Shown piece by piece: positions 49,183 to 57,988 of a stretch of 64,000 nt of DNA (its first letter is position 1; each line of letters begins with the position of its first letter). The translations under genes were made by a program, and so were the position numbers. The notes beneath the pieces were generated by a model, which saw only the letters and a list, made by a program, of their open reading frames with translations, had not been told where the DNA came from and did no database searches. The DNA is taken from assembly GCA_017795105.1 (NCBI GenBank), contig CP051247.1, positions 620,001 through 684,000 on the forward strand. The letters run 5' to 3'. The DNA is from Planctomycetaceae bacterium. Its GTDB lineage: Bacteria; Planctomycetota; Planctomycetia; Planctomycetales; Planctomycetaceae.

Positions 49183-50448
49183 ATGACTCAGCCCCCTCAA
49201 CCTCCCGTCTCCCTTCCTGCCGGACTGTCCATGAATTCCGCCCGCATGTTCTGGCTGGTGGCTCTGATGCCGCTGATCTGCACCTCGCGTCTTGTCGCAC
49301 AACCTGCCGGGACGGTGCGCAGTTTTCACATTCTGGAACCGGTCTCTCAGGATCCCGAGCAACCGCCTGTCGCCATTCTGACCGACGACTTTCGCCAACG
49401 TCTGTCTGCGCCTTCTCCGCTCGCTGAAGAACAGCCTCCTTCGATCATTCCGCCGAGTCAAAGCGAAGCTTTCGAGATCGAGTCGGAAATGCGTTCTCTT
49501 GGCTATGAAGAACCTGCTGCCGCTCCACCGGCGACCGCAGAACGGCCAAATCCGAATATCCTTACCTCTTACACTGACGATTTCGCAGTGCTGGGCGACT
49601 CTCTCGACGAGGCTTACGACGCCGCTGATGGCACCGGTCCACCGCCCTCTCCAGTAGACCCCGGTTGCCTGCAGAAGCCGCCGGCTCCCTGGATCAAACT
49701 GAAATCGACGTCTTTGACCGCAACCACGATCCCCGGTTCAGGCGATGACTTCGGGATCACCGACTTTAGCGTTGGGCTGAAAATCGGAAGTCCACGACTT
49801 CCGTTTCTGAGCATGTCGCCCCGTTACCAGATGACGTTTCTGCACGGTCCGTTGACAACCGATGTTCCCGAAACGCTGCATCGGGCATCTTTGAGCATCA
49901 TGGGGATGATGCCGTTCTCTCCAACATGGATCGGACAGGTCGTCGTCAATCCCGGCGTCGCCAGCGACTTTCGCAACACGTCGTCCGACAGTATGCGGGT
50001 CACCGGACACGCGCTCGCCATCTTCATGCCGTCCAAGGAAACGCAGTGGATGTTCGGTGTCGTCTATCTCGACCGGGAGGATGTCTCGATCCTGCCGGCG
50101 GTCGGACTGATCTACTCCCCGGACTCGGATCTGCGTTTCGAATTCTCCTTCCCTCGGCCTCGTATCATGAAACGGCTTTCCTGTGAGGGAGAGAACGAAC
50201 GCTGGGTCTACATTGCCGGAGAGTTTGGAGGCGGCAGCTGGGCCGTTGAACGGGCCAACCAAACCGACGACATCCTGACCATCCGCGACTACCGGCTGCT
50301 TGGCGGAATGGAATTCAAGCGGCCGGAGAACCGCGAACTCTTCTGGGAAGCCGGTCTCGTCTTTGGCCGGACAATCGAATACGAGTCCGGGATCGGCGAT
50401 CAGGACCAGGATCCCGCCTTCATGTTCCGGGGTGGCGTTTCGTTCTGA
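49183..50448 (+). CDS. Secreted, probably outer-membrane beta-barrel-like protein
   Basis: 421 aa. A hydrophobic signal (MFWLVALMPLICTSRLVAQ) follows a 20-residue start; a second ATG at 49231 would give a cleaner signal peptide, but GGGGGC lies before 49183. A proline-rich linker (about 45-150) leads to a beta-rich C-terminal domain of alternating strands (TDFSVGLKIGSPRLPFLSMSPRYQMTFL, QWMFGVVYLDRE, LGLIYSPDSDLRFEFSFPRP-like, YRLLGGMEFKRPENRELFWEAGLVFGRTIEY) ending ...FMFRGGVSF, with the terminal Phe typical of outer-membrane barrels. It comes 67 bp after the giant protein; a shared envelope role is inference. Confidence 0.75.
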   Translation: MTQPPQPPVSLPAGLSMNSARMFWLVALMPLICTSRLVAQPAGTVRSFHILEPVSQDPEQPPVAILTDDFRQRLSAPSPLAEEQPPSIIPPSQSEAFEIESEMRSLGYEEPAAAPPATAERPNPNILTSYTDDFAVLGDSLDEAYDAADGTGPPPSPVDPGCLQKPPAPWIKLKSTSLTATTIPGSGDDFGITDFSVGLKIGSPRLPFLSMSPRYQMTFLHGPLTTDVPETLHRASLSIMGMMPFSPTWIGQVVVNPGVASDFRNTSSDSMRVTGHALAIFMPSKETQWMFGVVYLDREDVSILPAVGLIYSPDSDLRFEFSFPRPRIMKRLSCEGENERWVYIAGEFGGGSWAVERANQTDDILTIRDYRLLGGMEFKRPENRELFWEAGLVFGRTIEYESGIGDQDQDPAFMFRGGVSF

Positions 50449-50449
50449 G

Positions 50450-51730
50450 TTACTTTTTACTCAACCCGAGTAACTCGAGCCCCTCATCACGCGTGCTGAT
50501 CTGCTCATCCAGCTGCGCTCGACGTACGCGCGCCAGCATTTCAGAGAAATCGGGCCCGGGACGGCAACCGGCCGAGATCAGATCGGCTCCCGAGACGCAC
50601 GGCGGGGGATCAAGCCGCTCTTGAGGAGTCAACTTGAGATACTCGCTGCAGAACTCATAATCGACGGGCTTTCCGTGCTTCTGGACCGCTCGAATACGAG
50701 TCCACTCCAGCAGTAGATCGCGACTGACATGGGTGAGTCGCGTCTTGAGAACATGCAGCGGCAAATCCTCTGCATTGTCGAGATCCTGATGATGCTCCAC
50801 CAGCCAATTGATCTCGTCGCATTCCCGATTCGATAATCGAAGGCGACGACAGACCGATTCTACTATCGATGCGGGGGCTCGTGCGGAGGCCCCGGGATCG
50901 GTTTGCCCTCGAAGTCCCCGCAACAGGATCGCGAGCGCCAGTTCGAAGCGTTCGAGCTGCTGAAGTCTCCAGAGTTCGATCGTCTCGTTGAAGTAGTCGG
51001 AATCAGTGCACGCCTTGAGCTCAGGGAATATCACCGGCATCAGGCCCAGTGAGATGAGCAGTTCGCCCGACCGCCCCCGATTCGGGTGCGACAAAGTGGC
51101 CCTTAACTCCTGAGAGACTCGCTCGGGACTCACGGCGTCCAGTTCCGCGGCCTGACTGCGAATCGCCTCGGCGGTTGCTTCATCGAGTTTGAAGTCGAAC
51201 CGAGCGGTGAATCGCACGGCGCGGAGCATTCGCAGTTTGTCTTCCGTGATGCGGGCGTGCGGATCGCCGATGGAACGAATCACGCGACGCTTGAGATCTT
51301 CCTGCCCTCCGACATAATCGAGGACACCCTCGCGAATCGGATCGTAGAACATTCCGTTGATCGTATAGTCCCGCCGGAGTGCATCTTCGCGGGGAGAGGA
51401 AAAGGTCACTGTGTCCGGTCTTCGTCCGTCGGAGTACGAACCGTCGGTGCGAAATGTGGCCACTTCCACCTTCAGATGCTCGCCAGACTCGTCCCGAGGG
51501 CCAATCACCACGACCACGCCGAAACTTTCACCGATCGCCAGAGTGCTGCGTTTGCCAAAGATCTGGCGGACCTGCTCGGGAGTGGCGCTGGTGGCCACGT
51601 CGTAGTCTTTGGGCTGAACGTCCATCAGAAGATCGCGGACGCAGCCGCCCGCCCAGTAGGCTTCGAAGCCCGCATCGGCAAGACGATCGACGATGCGAAG
51701 GGCAAACTGACGCTGGGGATCACTCGACAT
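50450..51730 (-). CDS. cca: CCA-adding enzyme / poly(A) polymerase family nucleotidyltransferase
   Basis: 426 aa, class II. Motifs: the G-loop and catalytic Asp pair in YWAGGCVRDLLMDVQPKDYDVAT; RRDYTINGMFYDP; and the nucleotide-recognition EDKLRMLRAVRFTARF. The C-terminal all-helical part lacks an HD domain. It adds CCA to tRNA 3' ends or poly(A); the two cannot be separated on sequence alone. ATG 51730 was chosen at the start of homology. It is divergent from the beta-lactamase-like gene. Confidence 0.9.
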   Translation of the reverse strand: MSSDPQRQFALRIVDRLADAGFEAYWAGGCVRDLLMDVQPKDYDVATSATPEQVRQIFGKRSTLAIGESFGVVVVIGPRDESGEHLKVEVATFRTDGSYSDGRRPDTVTFSSPREDALRRDYTINGMFYDPIREGVLDYVGGQEDLKRRVIRSIGDPHARITEDKLRMLRAVRFTARFDFKLDEATAEAIRSQAAELDAVSPERVSQELRATLSHPNRGRSGELLISLGLMPVIFPELKACTDSDYFNETIELWRLQQLERFELALAILLRGLRGQTDPGASARAPASIVESVCRRLRLSNRECDEINWLVEHHQDLDNAEDLPLHVLKTRLTHVSRDLLLEWTRIRAVQKHGKPVDYEFCSEYLKLTPQERLDPPPCVSGADLISAGCRPGPDFSEMLARVRRAQLDEQISTRDEGLELLGLSKK

Positions 51731-51767
51731 ACTTGAACTCGTAACGACCACTGACAGGATCAGAGAA

Positions 51768-52844
51768 ATGGAATTTCCGCACTTTCGGGACATCGCAGCC
51801 CAGGGAATCGACAAGAACCTTCACCGCGGGGTTCAGCTGAGTGTATCAATCGGCGATGACGAGTTCGACGACGCTGTCGGTTTCACCGATGAAGCCCGCG
51901 AGCTTCAGACGACCGATCCGATGTTCTGGCTCTCGGCTGCCAAGCCAATCACCGCTGCGGCCGTTCTCCAGCTGCAGGAACGGGGCGAACTTCAGGTAAC
52001 CGATCCACTTCAGCGCTTCTTTCCGGGACTCCCGGAATGGCTCGGGAGTGTCACTCTCGCCCAAATATTGGCCCATTTTTCCCCGCTCACGGAGCTTCCT
52101 TCCGGCTGGCCGCCAGCCAGTTTGCAGGAAGCCGCGGACAGGATTCAGAAAAAAGCATCCGAACAGGAACCGGGTGAGATTCGAGCTGCTTACCTTCCCT
52201 CGACGAGCTGGTTTCTTCTCGGAGCATTGATCGAACAACAAAGCGGAATGAGTTTCGCCGAATACATCGATCAGAATATTCTGCAGCCCTGTGCGATGCA
52301 CAACACCCGCTGCATCGCTGAGTTGAACACAGAGACTGAATCGAACCTCACACTCTACGATCGAGAGAAAGGACAACTCAACCCGAGTGCACTGTTGAGC
52401 CGGAAGAATACAACCTCGCCGTCTCCGGGGTCGAGCTTTCGAGGTCCGGCGCTTGATCTACGCCGTTTCTACGACATGCTCAGATTCGCCGGAGCAGGGA
52501 CGGCGGGCCGGGCTCTTGCCTCAACTTCCGTTGACCAGATGGTCAAGCCTTATCGTAAAGGCGAGTTCGACCGGACTCTGCAGCACATCGTCGATTACGG
52601 GCTGGGCGTCATCCTCGATTCCAAACAATACGGCGCGGACACGGTTCCATACGGCTTTGGGAACGCGGCATCATCGCGAGCCTACGGCCACGGTGGCTCC
52701 CAGTGTGCGATTGGTTTTGCGGACCCGGAACGAAACTACAGCGTCGTCATCATTGCAAACGGCCGTCCCGGGGAGGGGCAGCATCAACGGCGATTTCGGC
52801 AACTGCTTGAAGCGGTGGAGCAGGACATCGACCTGGCCACCTAG
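51768..52844 (+). CDS. Serine hydrolase, class C beta-lactamase-like
   Basis: 358 aa. The S-x-x-K catalytic motif is SAAK (56-59 in MFWLSAAKPITAAAVLQL). The third motif is YGHGGS (H-x-G type). The central Y-x-N is not clear (TSWFLLGALIEQQSG lies where it should be). No signal peptide is visible, which is unusual for a true beta-lactamase, so an esterase or D-peptidase role is more likely. AGGA precedes the ATG. Confidence 0.85.
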   Translation: MEFPHFRDIAAQGIDKNLHRGVQLSVSIGDDEFDDAVGFTDEARELQTTDPMFWLSAAKPITAAAVLQLQERGELQVTDPLQRFFPGLPEWLGSVTLAQILAHFSPLTELPSGWPPASLQEAADRIQKKASEQEPGEIRAAYLPSTSWFLLGALIEQQSGMSFAEYIDQNILQPCAMHNTRCIAELNTETESNLTLYDREKGQLNPSALLSRKNTTSPSPGSSFRGPALDLRRFYDMLRFAGAGTAGRALASTSVDQMVKPYRKGEFDRTLQHIVDYGLGVILDSKQYGADTVPYGFGNAASSRAYGHGGSQCAIGFADPERNYSVVIIANGRPGEGQHQRRFRQLLEAVEQDIDLAT

Positions 52845-52950
52845 AGCAGTCTGCTCGAGCGAGTCGCGACATCGGATTGACAGGAGGCGTGCAGTTCTCA
52901 GCGTAGGTTGTAGAAGACCGTTTTACTTAGCAGGAGCCTGGTCGAAGAGA

Positions 52951-55716
52951 CTAAGGTGAAACTGCGCCGACGTACGGTTTGTACCCCTGGGCACCCGGAA
53001 TTCGGCCTTTTCCGTTGGCCGGTTTCAGGTAGTCCCACTTCTCGGCATCGGTCGTCTTGAAGTCGATCTCGTTGACGTTGTACTTGGAGTTCTCTCCGAA
53101 AACGATCGCGGCCGCCGTGCCATCATCCGGCTTGGCTTTCGTAGTCCAGTTCCAGGCCGTTCCCGGTGGGTTCGCCTGGATCACACTCGAGAGTTGATCG
53201 AGATTCGCATCCTGGCGAATGGTGAAGTCCGCCTGCTTCGAATCGACAAACAGATTCCTCGTGACCACGAGAGCATTGCTGTTCTGAGCAGGCACGGTCT
53301 GGAAATCGATGGCCGTACCGCAGGACGCAAACGTATTGTTGCTGAGCACGACCGATTCGAGCGTCGGCTGCGGGGCGTCAATCTGGATTCCCGTGACCAC
53401 TTCACGGAAAGACGACTCGTGGATGTTCAGCCACTGCACCAGATCTGTCCGGCAGACGAAGCCCGCCTGACTCGGACCGACAAAGCGACAGTTCCCAATC
53501 TCGATGCTCTCACAGGTCGCCTCGCCACTACGGAGGACGATGCCGACCGTGGAATCGACCTCAGAGCGAATCGTACAGCGATCGAGTCGACACGGCGTAT
53601 TGTACAGCCCGGCGACCCCGGCCATATCGACCCCAACCTGGGTGTACCCTTCGATCCGGCAGTTGCGGAACACCAGGCCGGGACAGCGTTCAGCGATGTG
53701 AATGGCCTCGTTGCTGTTCTGAGCCTGAAAGTGAATGTTCTCAAAGATGAGACCTTCGACATTCTGCAGCCGCAGAATGGTTGAGCCTTCGACTCCCTTC
53801 CAGACAATCGGCTTCTCGGATTCGGGCAGAATCCGCATTCGATTGGGGAAGCCAATCGGAGGATCGAGCAGTTCGACAGACTCGTTCAGCTCCGTTCCGG
53901 CTTTGATGATCATCCGGCGTTCATCGGAGAAGAACTGGTTGTCGTGTGTCTTCAGGTACTCAAACGCTTTGCTGATTGTCGGGAAGGTGCCTCCCTCGCC
54001 GATCGTCATCTGCACGCCCACGATGGGAGCATCTTCCGTCATCTCGGGCGGTACATTCGTAACCGAATCGTCGTTCGATCCTGAACTGGTCGCGGTATCG
54101 ACCGGTGCATCGGGAGTGTCGCCGCCAGAGAAGAGCAGGGGAGCAAGCAGCAACGCAAGGACTGCCACACCGATGCCTGCCGCCATTTTCGGATTCGACT
54201 GCAACCACTCTTTCGCCTTGTCGACTGGAGAGGTTTTGGCCGCGCGCCGTTTGCGCGAAGCCGGCTGGGCAATCGGTTCGGTCTCTGCTTCGACCACGCT
54301 CGAACCGGCCGTTGCTGAATCAGAGGGGATTGCCGAAATACCGCCACTCGACTTGGCAGCTCGATCGGCGGATCCCTTCTCGGCGACAGAGATATCAGCA
54401 GGATTGAGACTGGAGCCGGAATCGGACTTGGGCTGCTTGCTGATTCCCGAAAGCTTCTTGCCGGACTTCCCTCCAGAGCGGGGACCGTTCAACAGCCCGC
54501 GATCGGAATCGGCGGTATCGTTGCCGATCATGGTCAGGAAATCGCCGAACTCATCGGTGGCCGGAGCGACTTCCATCGAGTCAGACACCTTGGGCGGTGC
54601 CGCTGAGGTGACCGTCCTTCGTCCCGTTGTCTCCCACTGTTGTTCGTGATCGTCCAGCCACTGCTGATCGGCATTGGCCGTAATCCAGTCCTTGAGGGCC
54701 GTCGAAACTTCGTCAGCGGTCTGGTAACGGTCATCCGCTTTCTTGGCCATCATCTTGACGAGAATGGCCGTGAGCGATTCGGGAATGTCCGACCGATAAG
54801 TCGTGACAGCCGGCGGCTCCTGGGTCTGATGAGCCATCAACCGCTGAGCGAGACTGCCCTGTTCAAAGGGAGCATGCCTTGTGAGCAGAAAATAGAACGT
54901 GCAACCAAGGCTGTAGATGTCGGCCCGCGAGTCGACGTTGTGACTGTTAATGGCCTGTTCGGGGGCCAGGAAATCGGCCGTTCCCAGAACACGCTCGTCG
55001 TGCTGAATTGTCAGTGACTTGTCGTCTCCCTCGTTGAAGAAGCGGGCCAGTCCCATATCGAGGATTTTGACCACACCCTTCTGATCGAGCAGGAGATTGC
55101 CGGGCTTGATATCGCGGTGCACCAGCCCTTCGTCGTGGGCGTGCTGAAGTCCTTTAGCGGCCTGGCGGATATACTCAGCTCCGTCGACCGGATTGAGCGG
55201 ACCATCCTGCATCACGACTTCGTGGAGGTTGCGACCTTCGACGTACTCCATGACCAGAAAATGGACGTCGGCTTTGCCATCGCTGAAATGATCGACATCG
55301 TAGGCTCTCACGATATGCGGATCATCCAGGGACGCGGCTGCCTGGGCTTCCAGATGGAACCGCCCGAGATACGACGTGTCATTCACGCGACTGGAAGGAA
55401 GCACCTTGATCGCACAATGCCGCTTCATCACGGAGTGCTCGGCCAGATAGACCGCACTCATCCCGCCGCGTCCGAGGAGCTTGAGCAGCTTATACTTGCC
55501 GAGAAAGAAGCCTTTATGCTTGCCGGCGAGCAGCTTCTCGGCCTGCCAGGTCGTGATATCCCCGGAATCAATGAACGCGCGAGCCGTCTGACGGGCATCA
55601 CCAAGATTGACGTTGGATGCCTCCAGGTCCGCCATGCGGGCCTGATATCGGTCCTCCGAGATCAATCCGCTCTTTCTTAGAGCTTCTGCAAACGCGTTCA
55701 TGGTTGTCGGGCTCAT
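52951..55716 (-). CDS. Hanks-type Ser/Thr protein kinase with extracytoplasmic beta-helix domain
   Basis: 921 aa. A short N-terminal helical domain (1-65) precedes the kinase (about 72-345): Gly loop LGRGGMSAVY, Lys104, HRDIKPGN with catalytic Asp202, DMG in place of DFG (220-222), and APEQ. A polar linker (about 350-505) holds many Ser/Thr/Lys. One membrane helix lies at 511-530. The outside part (about 565-860) has right-handed parallel beta-helix repeats (LRLQNVEGLIFENIHFQAQNS, CPGLVFRNCRIEGYTQVGVDM, SIEIGNCRFVGPSQ), a fold that often binds carbohydrate. It could sense a polysaccharide and signal to FHA proteins (inference). Confidence 0.92.
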   Translation of the reverse strand: MSPTTMNAFAEALRKSGLISEDRYQARMADLEASNVNLGDARQTARAFIDSGDITTWQAEKLLAGKHKGFFLGKYKLLKLLGRGGMSAVYLAEHSVMKRHCAIKVLPSSRVNDTSYLGRFHLEAQAAASLDDPHIVRAYDVDHFSDGKADVHFLVMEYVEGRNLHEVVMQDGPLNPVDGAEYIRQAAKGLQHAHDEGLVHRDIKPGNLLLDQKGVVKILDMGLARFFNEGDDKSLTIQHDERVLGTADFLAPEQAINSHNVDSRADIYSLGCTFYFLLTRHAPFEQGSLAQRLMAHQTQEPPAVTTYRSDIPESLTAILVKMMAKKADDRYQTADEVSTALKDWITANADQQWLDDHEQQWETTGRRTVTSAAPPKVSDSMEVAPATDEFGDFLTMIGNDTADSDRGLLNGPRSGGKSGKKLSGISKQPKSDSGSSLNPADISVAEKGSADRAAKSSGGISAIPSDSATAGSSVVEAETEPIAQPASRKRRAAKTSPVDKAKEWLQSNPKMAAGIGVAVLALLLAPLLFSGGDTPDAPVDTATSSGSNDDSVTNVPPEMTEDAPIVGVQMTIGEGGTFPTISKAFEYLKTHDNQFFSDERRMIIKAGTELNESVELLDPPIGFPNRMRILPESEKPIVWKGVEGSTILRLQNVEGLIFENIHFQAQNSNEAIHIAERCPGLVFRNCRIEGYTQVGVDMAGVAGLYNTPCRLDRCTIRSEVDSTVGIVLRSGEATCESIEIGNCRFVGPSQAGFVCRTDLVQWLNIHESSFREVVTGIQIDAPQPTLESVVLSNNTFASCGTAIDFQTVPAQNSNALVVTRNLFVDSKQADFTIRQDANLDQLSSVIQANPPGTAWNWTTKAKPDDGTAAAIVFGENSKYNVNEIDFKTTDAEKWDYLKPANGKGRIPGAQGYKPYVGAVSP

Positions 55717-56214
55717 AAGATCGCATCCCTCTCCGTTGGCCCTCGACGACGGTTATCACGAGCTTCAGCCGCGACGCGAATGGCCTGGCTCGCGGACAGC
55801 TCAAGAGAACAGTCGGACGAGTTGCCTGTACAACAGAGTCTGGATGTCGAAAATCTTAGTGACTGCAAGACGACTGCAATCACATCAGTAAGTCTTTCCG
55901 GACCGCAGGTACGACAACTCGGATCGATTTGTCTGAAAGGAAACAGTACCTGATTGGAACGTGGTAATGTCGGTTCGTAACTTCAATGTTATCGGCGAAC
56001 TTGCTGAGAACAATTCGCGAACGCGGAACAGCCGGAGAAAACCAAAGCAAATCCCGCAGTCGTACTTCCTGCGACTCTAATAAGAATACGTTGATGCTGG
56101 AGGGCGATGCAATTGATTCGCTCTCTTTTTCCCAACTTTACTCATCTCCTAGACAGACCTTCATGAAGCGAATAAACCCGCTTCGTGAAGCCCTGTGACA
56201 CGCAGAAAGGCCCT
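55717..56214. other. 498-bp region between divergent kinase and DUF2064 genes
   Basis: It should hold two divergent promoters, but none stands out. A 70-codon ORF (55986-56198) has no ribosome site and odd composition, so I do not call it. The main feature is a leader hairpin at 56159-56190. Confidence 0.5.
56159..56190 (+). promoter_or_regulatory. Leader hairpin upstream of the DUF2064 gene
   Basis: CTTCATGAAGCG (56159-56170) pairs with CGCTTCGTGAAG (56179-56190): 12 bp with one G-U pair, 8-nt loop, 24 nt before the ATG. The ribosome site AAAGG lies outside it. No T run follows, so it is more likely to affect translation or mRNA stability than termination. Confidence 0.55.
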
Positions 56215-56919
56215 ATGAATCCCGAATTAACTCAGACCGCGCTCGGCATCTTTCTGAAACGCCCCATCGCGGGTCAGGTGAAGTCTCGGCTGGGTGCTGT
56301 TCTCGGCTACGAACGGGCCGCTGAACTCTACGCCTGTTTCATTGACGATATTCTCGACCGATTCGCTTCGCTCGCCGAAGAAACAATCCTAGCTTACGCT
56401 CCAGCCGAAGAACGCCCCGAAAACTGGCTTCCGCAAATTGGGGAGTCCACTGTGGTGTGGCCTCAACCCGAGAGTAGCCTCGGCGAACGCCTTGCGTTGT
56501 TTTTTGACCACACCTTCGCCAACACCGCCGCAAAACGGGCGGTGGTGATCGGGACCGACAGTCCCACTCTGCCACGCGACTATCTCGTCGAAGCGTTTCG
56601 AATCCTCGAAACCGACGACTGCGTCATCGGTCCGTCCGCCGATGGAGGGTACTACCTGCTCGGACTGAACAGCCCACAACCGCAACTTTTTGAAGGCATC
56701 GACTGGAGCAGTCCCGAAGTCCTCCAGCAGACAACCCAGAGAATTTTCGAGTCCGGTCTGACGATGAAAACGCTGCCACTCTGGTATGATGTCGACGAGT
56801 CCGATAATTTACGAATGCTGCGGGGGCATCTGTCTGCACTGGCCCAGTCGGGACAAACCGATCTTCCGCAGCGTACCCGGGCATGGATTGCGGCCTGCGA
56901 CTGGTTTGGACCCCGGTAG
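56215..56919 (+). CDS. DUF2064 / TIGR04282 family glycosyltransferase
   Basis: 234 aa, GT-A-like nucleotidyl/glycosyl-transferase fold. Hallmarks: LGIFLKRPIAGQVKSRLGAVLGYERAAELY, VVIGTDSPTLPRDYLVEAF and CVIGPSADGGYYLLGL, with the DSP and DGGYY motifs of the family. Start ATG 56215 is behind AAAGG; an in-frame ATG ten codons earlier lacks support. In some bacteria this family is linked to arsenosugar synthesis; no arsenic gene is nearby, so the role is unknown. Confidence 0.88.
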   Translation: MNPELTQTALGIFLKRPIAGQVKSRLGAVLGYERAAELYACFIDDILDRFASLAEETILAYAPAEERPENWLPQIGESTVVWPQPESSLGERLALFFDHTFANTAAKRAVVIGTDSPTLPRDYLVEAFRILETDDCVIGPSADGGYYLLGLNSPQPQLFEGIDWSSPEVLQQTTQRIFESGLTMKTLPLWYDVDESDNLRMLRGHLSALAQSGQTDLPQRTRAWIAACDWFGPR

Positions 56920-57003
56920 CCGCGTTCACGAATGCCGGATGCATTTCCCCGACTTCCGTCACTGTACGGCTATTCTCCTGCTTCCCGATGGGATTCACCG
57001 GAT

Positions 57004-57450
57004 ATGACCGATAAGAAGCTGCCGAACCGAATTCTGATTGCTGACGATAATCCTCAGAATCGTGAGTTGATCGATGCCTATCTGGGCGAAGAAGATTACG
57101 AAATCGCCATGGCTGAGGATGGCCAGGCCACACTCGAACAGGTAGCCGCCTTTCAGCCCGATCTGATTCTGCTCGATATCATGATGCCCAAGATGAGCGG
57201 CTTCGAAGTCTGCCATCAACTTAAACGGGATGAAGAAACCAAGTCGATTCCGGTCCTGATCGTGACGGCTCTGCGTGATTCGGCCGACATCGAAAAGGCG
57301 GTCGAAGCCGGAGCCGACGACTTTCTCTCCAAACCGATCCATCGTCTGGAACTGTTGACCCGCGTTCGATCGCTCCTGCGGGTTCGTCACCTGACCAACG
57401 AACGTGACCGACTGCTCGAGTATCTTCGCCAGATGGATAACGTCGGCTGA
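57004..57450 (+). CDS. Single-domain response regulator (CheY/DivK-like)
   Basis: 148 aa, receiver domain only, plus a short C-terminal helix. Acidic pocket D14/D15 (ILIADDNPQN), phosphoacceptor D58 (LILLDIMMPKMSG), T88 and K110 (DDFLSKPI) are all present. It has no output domain, so it acts by protein contact. The C-terminal helix (LTRVRSLLRVRHLTNERDRLLEYLRQ) resembles that of PleD-type receivers. No histidine kinase is nearby. ATG 57004 is the start of homology. Confidence 0.92.
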   Translation: MTDKKLPNRILIADDNPQNRELIDAYLGEEDYEIAMAEDGQATLEQVAAFQPDLILLDIMMPKMSGFEVCHQLKRDEETKSIPVLIVTALRDSADIEKAVEAGADDFLSKPIHRLELLTRVRSLLRVRHLTNERDRLLEYLRQMDNVG

Positions 57451-57538
57451 TTCTCGGTCGGTCGATCGCCTCCATCCCGTCTCATGTTCCGCCAGGCCCT
57501 TGCCGGCCTGCGCGAACGGTCTTTATTGAATCGGAATC

Positions 57539-57988
57539 ATGCGCGCTGTCGTTCAACGTGTCTCATCCTCATCCGTCGATGTCGACGCAAAAACGGTCGG
57601 GCAGATTGGCCCCGGTTTGATGGTCCTGCTTGGAGTCGGACAGGACGACACTCAGAAAGATGTCGTCTGGATGGCGGAAAAAATCGCCACCCTGAGAATC
57701 TTTCACGATGACGAAGGCAAGATGAATCGCTCCCTCATCGATGTGGGAGGCGCGGCACTGGTGATCAGCCAGTTCACTCTGTTTGGTGACTGCCGGAAAG
57801 GCCGTCGCCCGAGTTTTATTGCTGCTGCCCCTCCGGAACAGGCCGACCAACTCTATAACGAGTTTGTCGCCGAACTTCGGGGGCAGGGGATTCCCGTGGA
57901 GACGGGACAGTTCCAGGCGGAAATGCGGGTTTCACTGGTCAACGAAGGCCCGGTCACCTTGATGATCGATAGCAGGAAGACATTTTAA
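57539..57988 (+). CDS. dtd: D-aminoacyl-tRNA deacylase
   Basis: 149 aa, the full family length. MRAVVQRVSSSSVDVD opens the protein; the SQFTL active-site motif is in ALVISQFTLFGDCRKGRRPSF, and NEGPVT (NxGPxT) lies near the C-terminus. It removes D-amino acids and Gly from mischarged tRNAs. Its stop codon touches the ATG of the next gene, so the two are co-translated. Confidence 0.95.
   Translation: MRAVVQRVSSSSVDVDAKTVGQIGPGLMVLLGVGQDDTQKDVVWMAEKIATLRIFHDDEGKMNRSLIDVGGAALVISQFTLFGDCRKGRRPSFIAAAPPEQADQLYNEFVAELRGQGIPVETGQFQAEMRVSLVNEGPVTLMIDSRKTF

Noticed and set aside
55986..56198. 70-codon plus ORF between the kinase and DUF2064 genes
   Set aside because: No ribosome site, no recognisable sequence, and it overlaps the leader hairpin.
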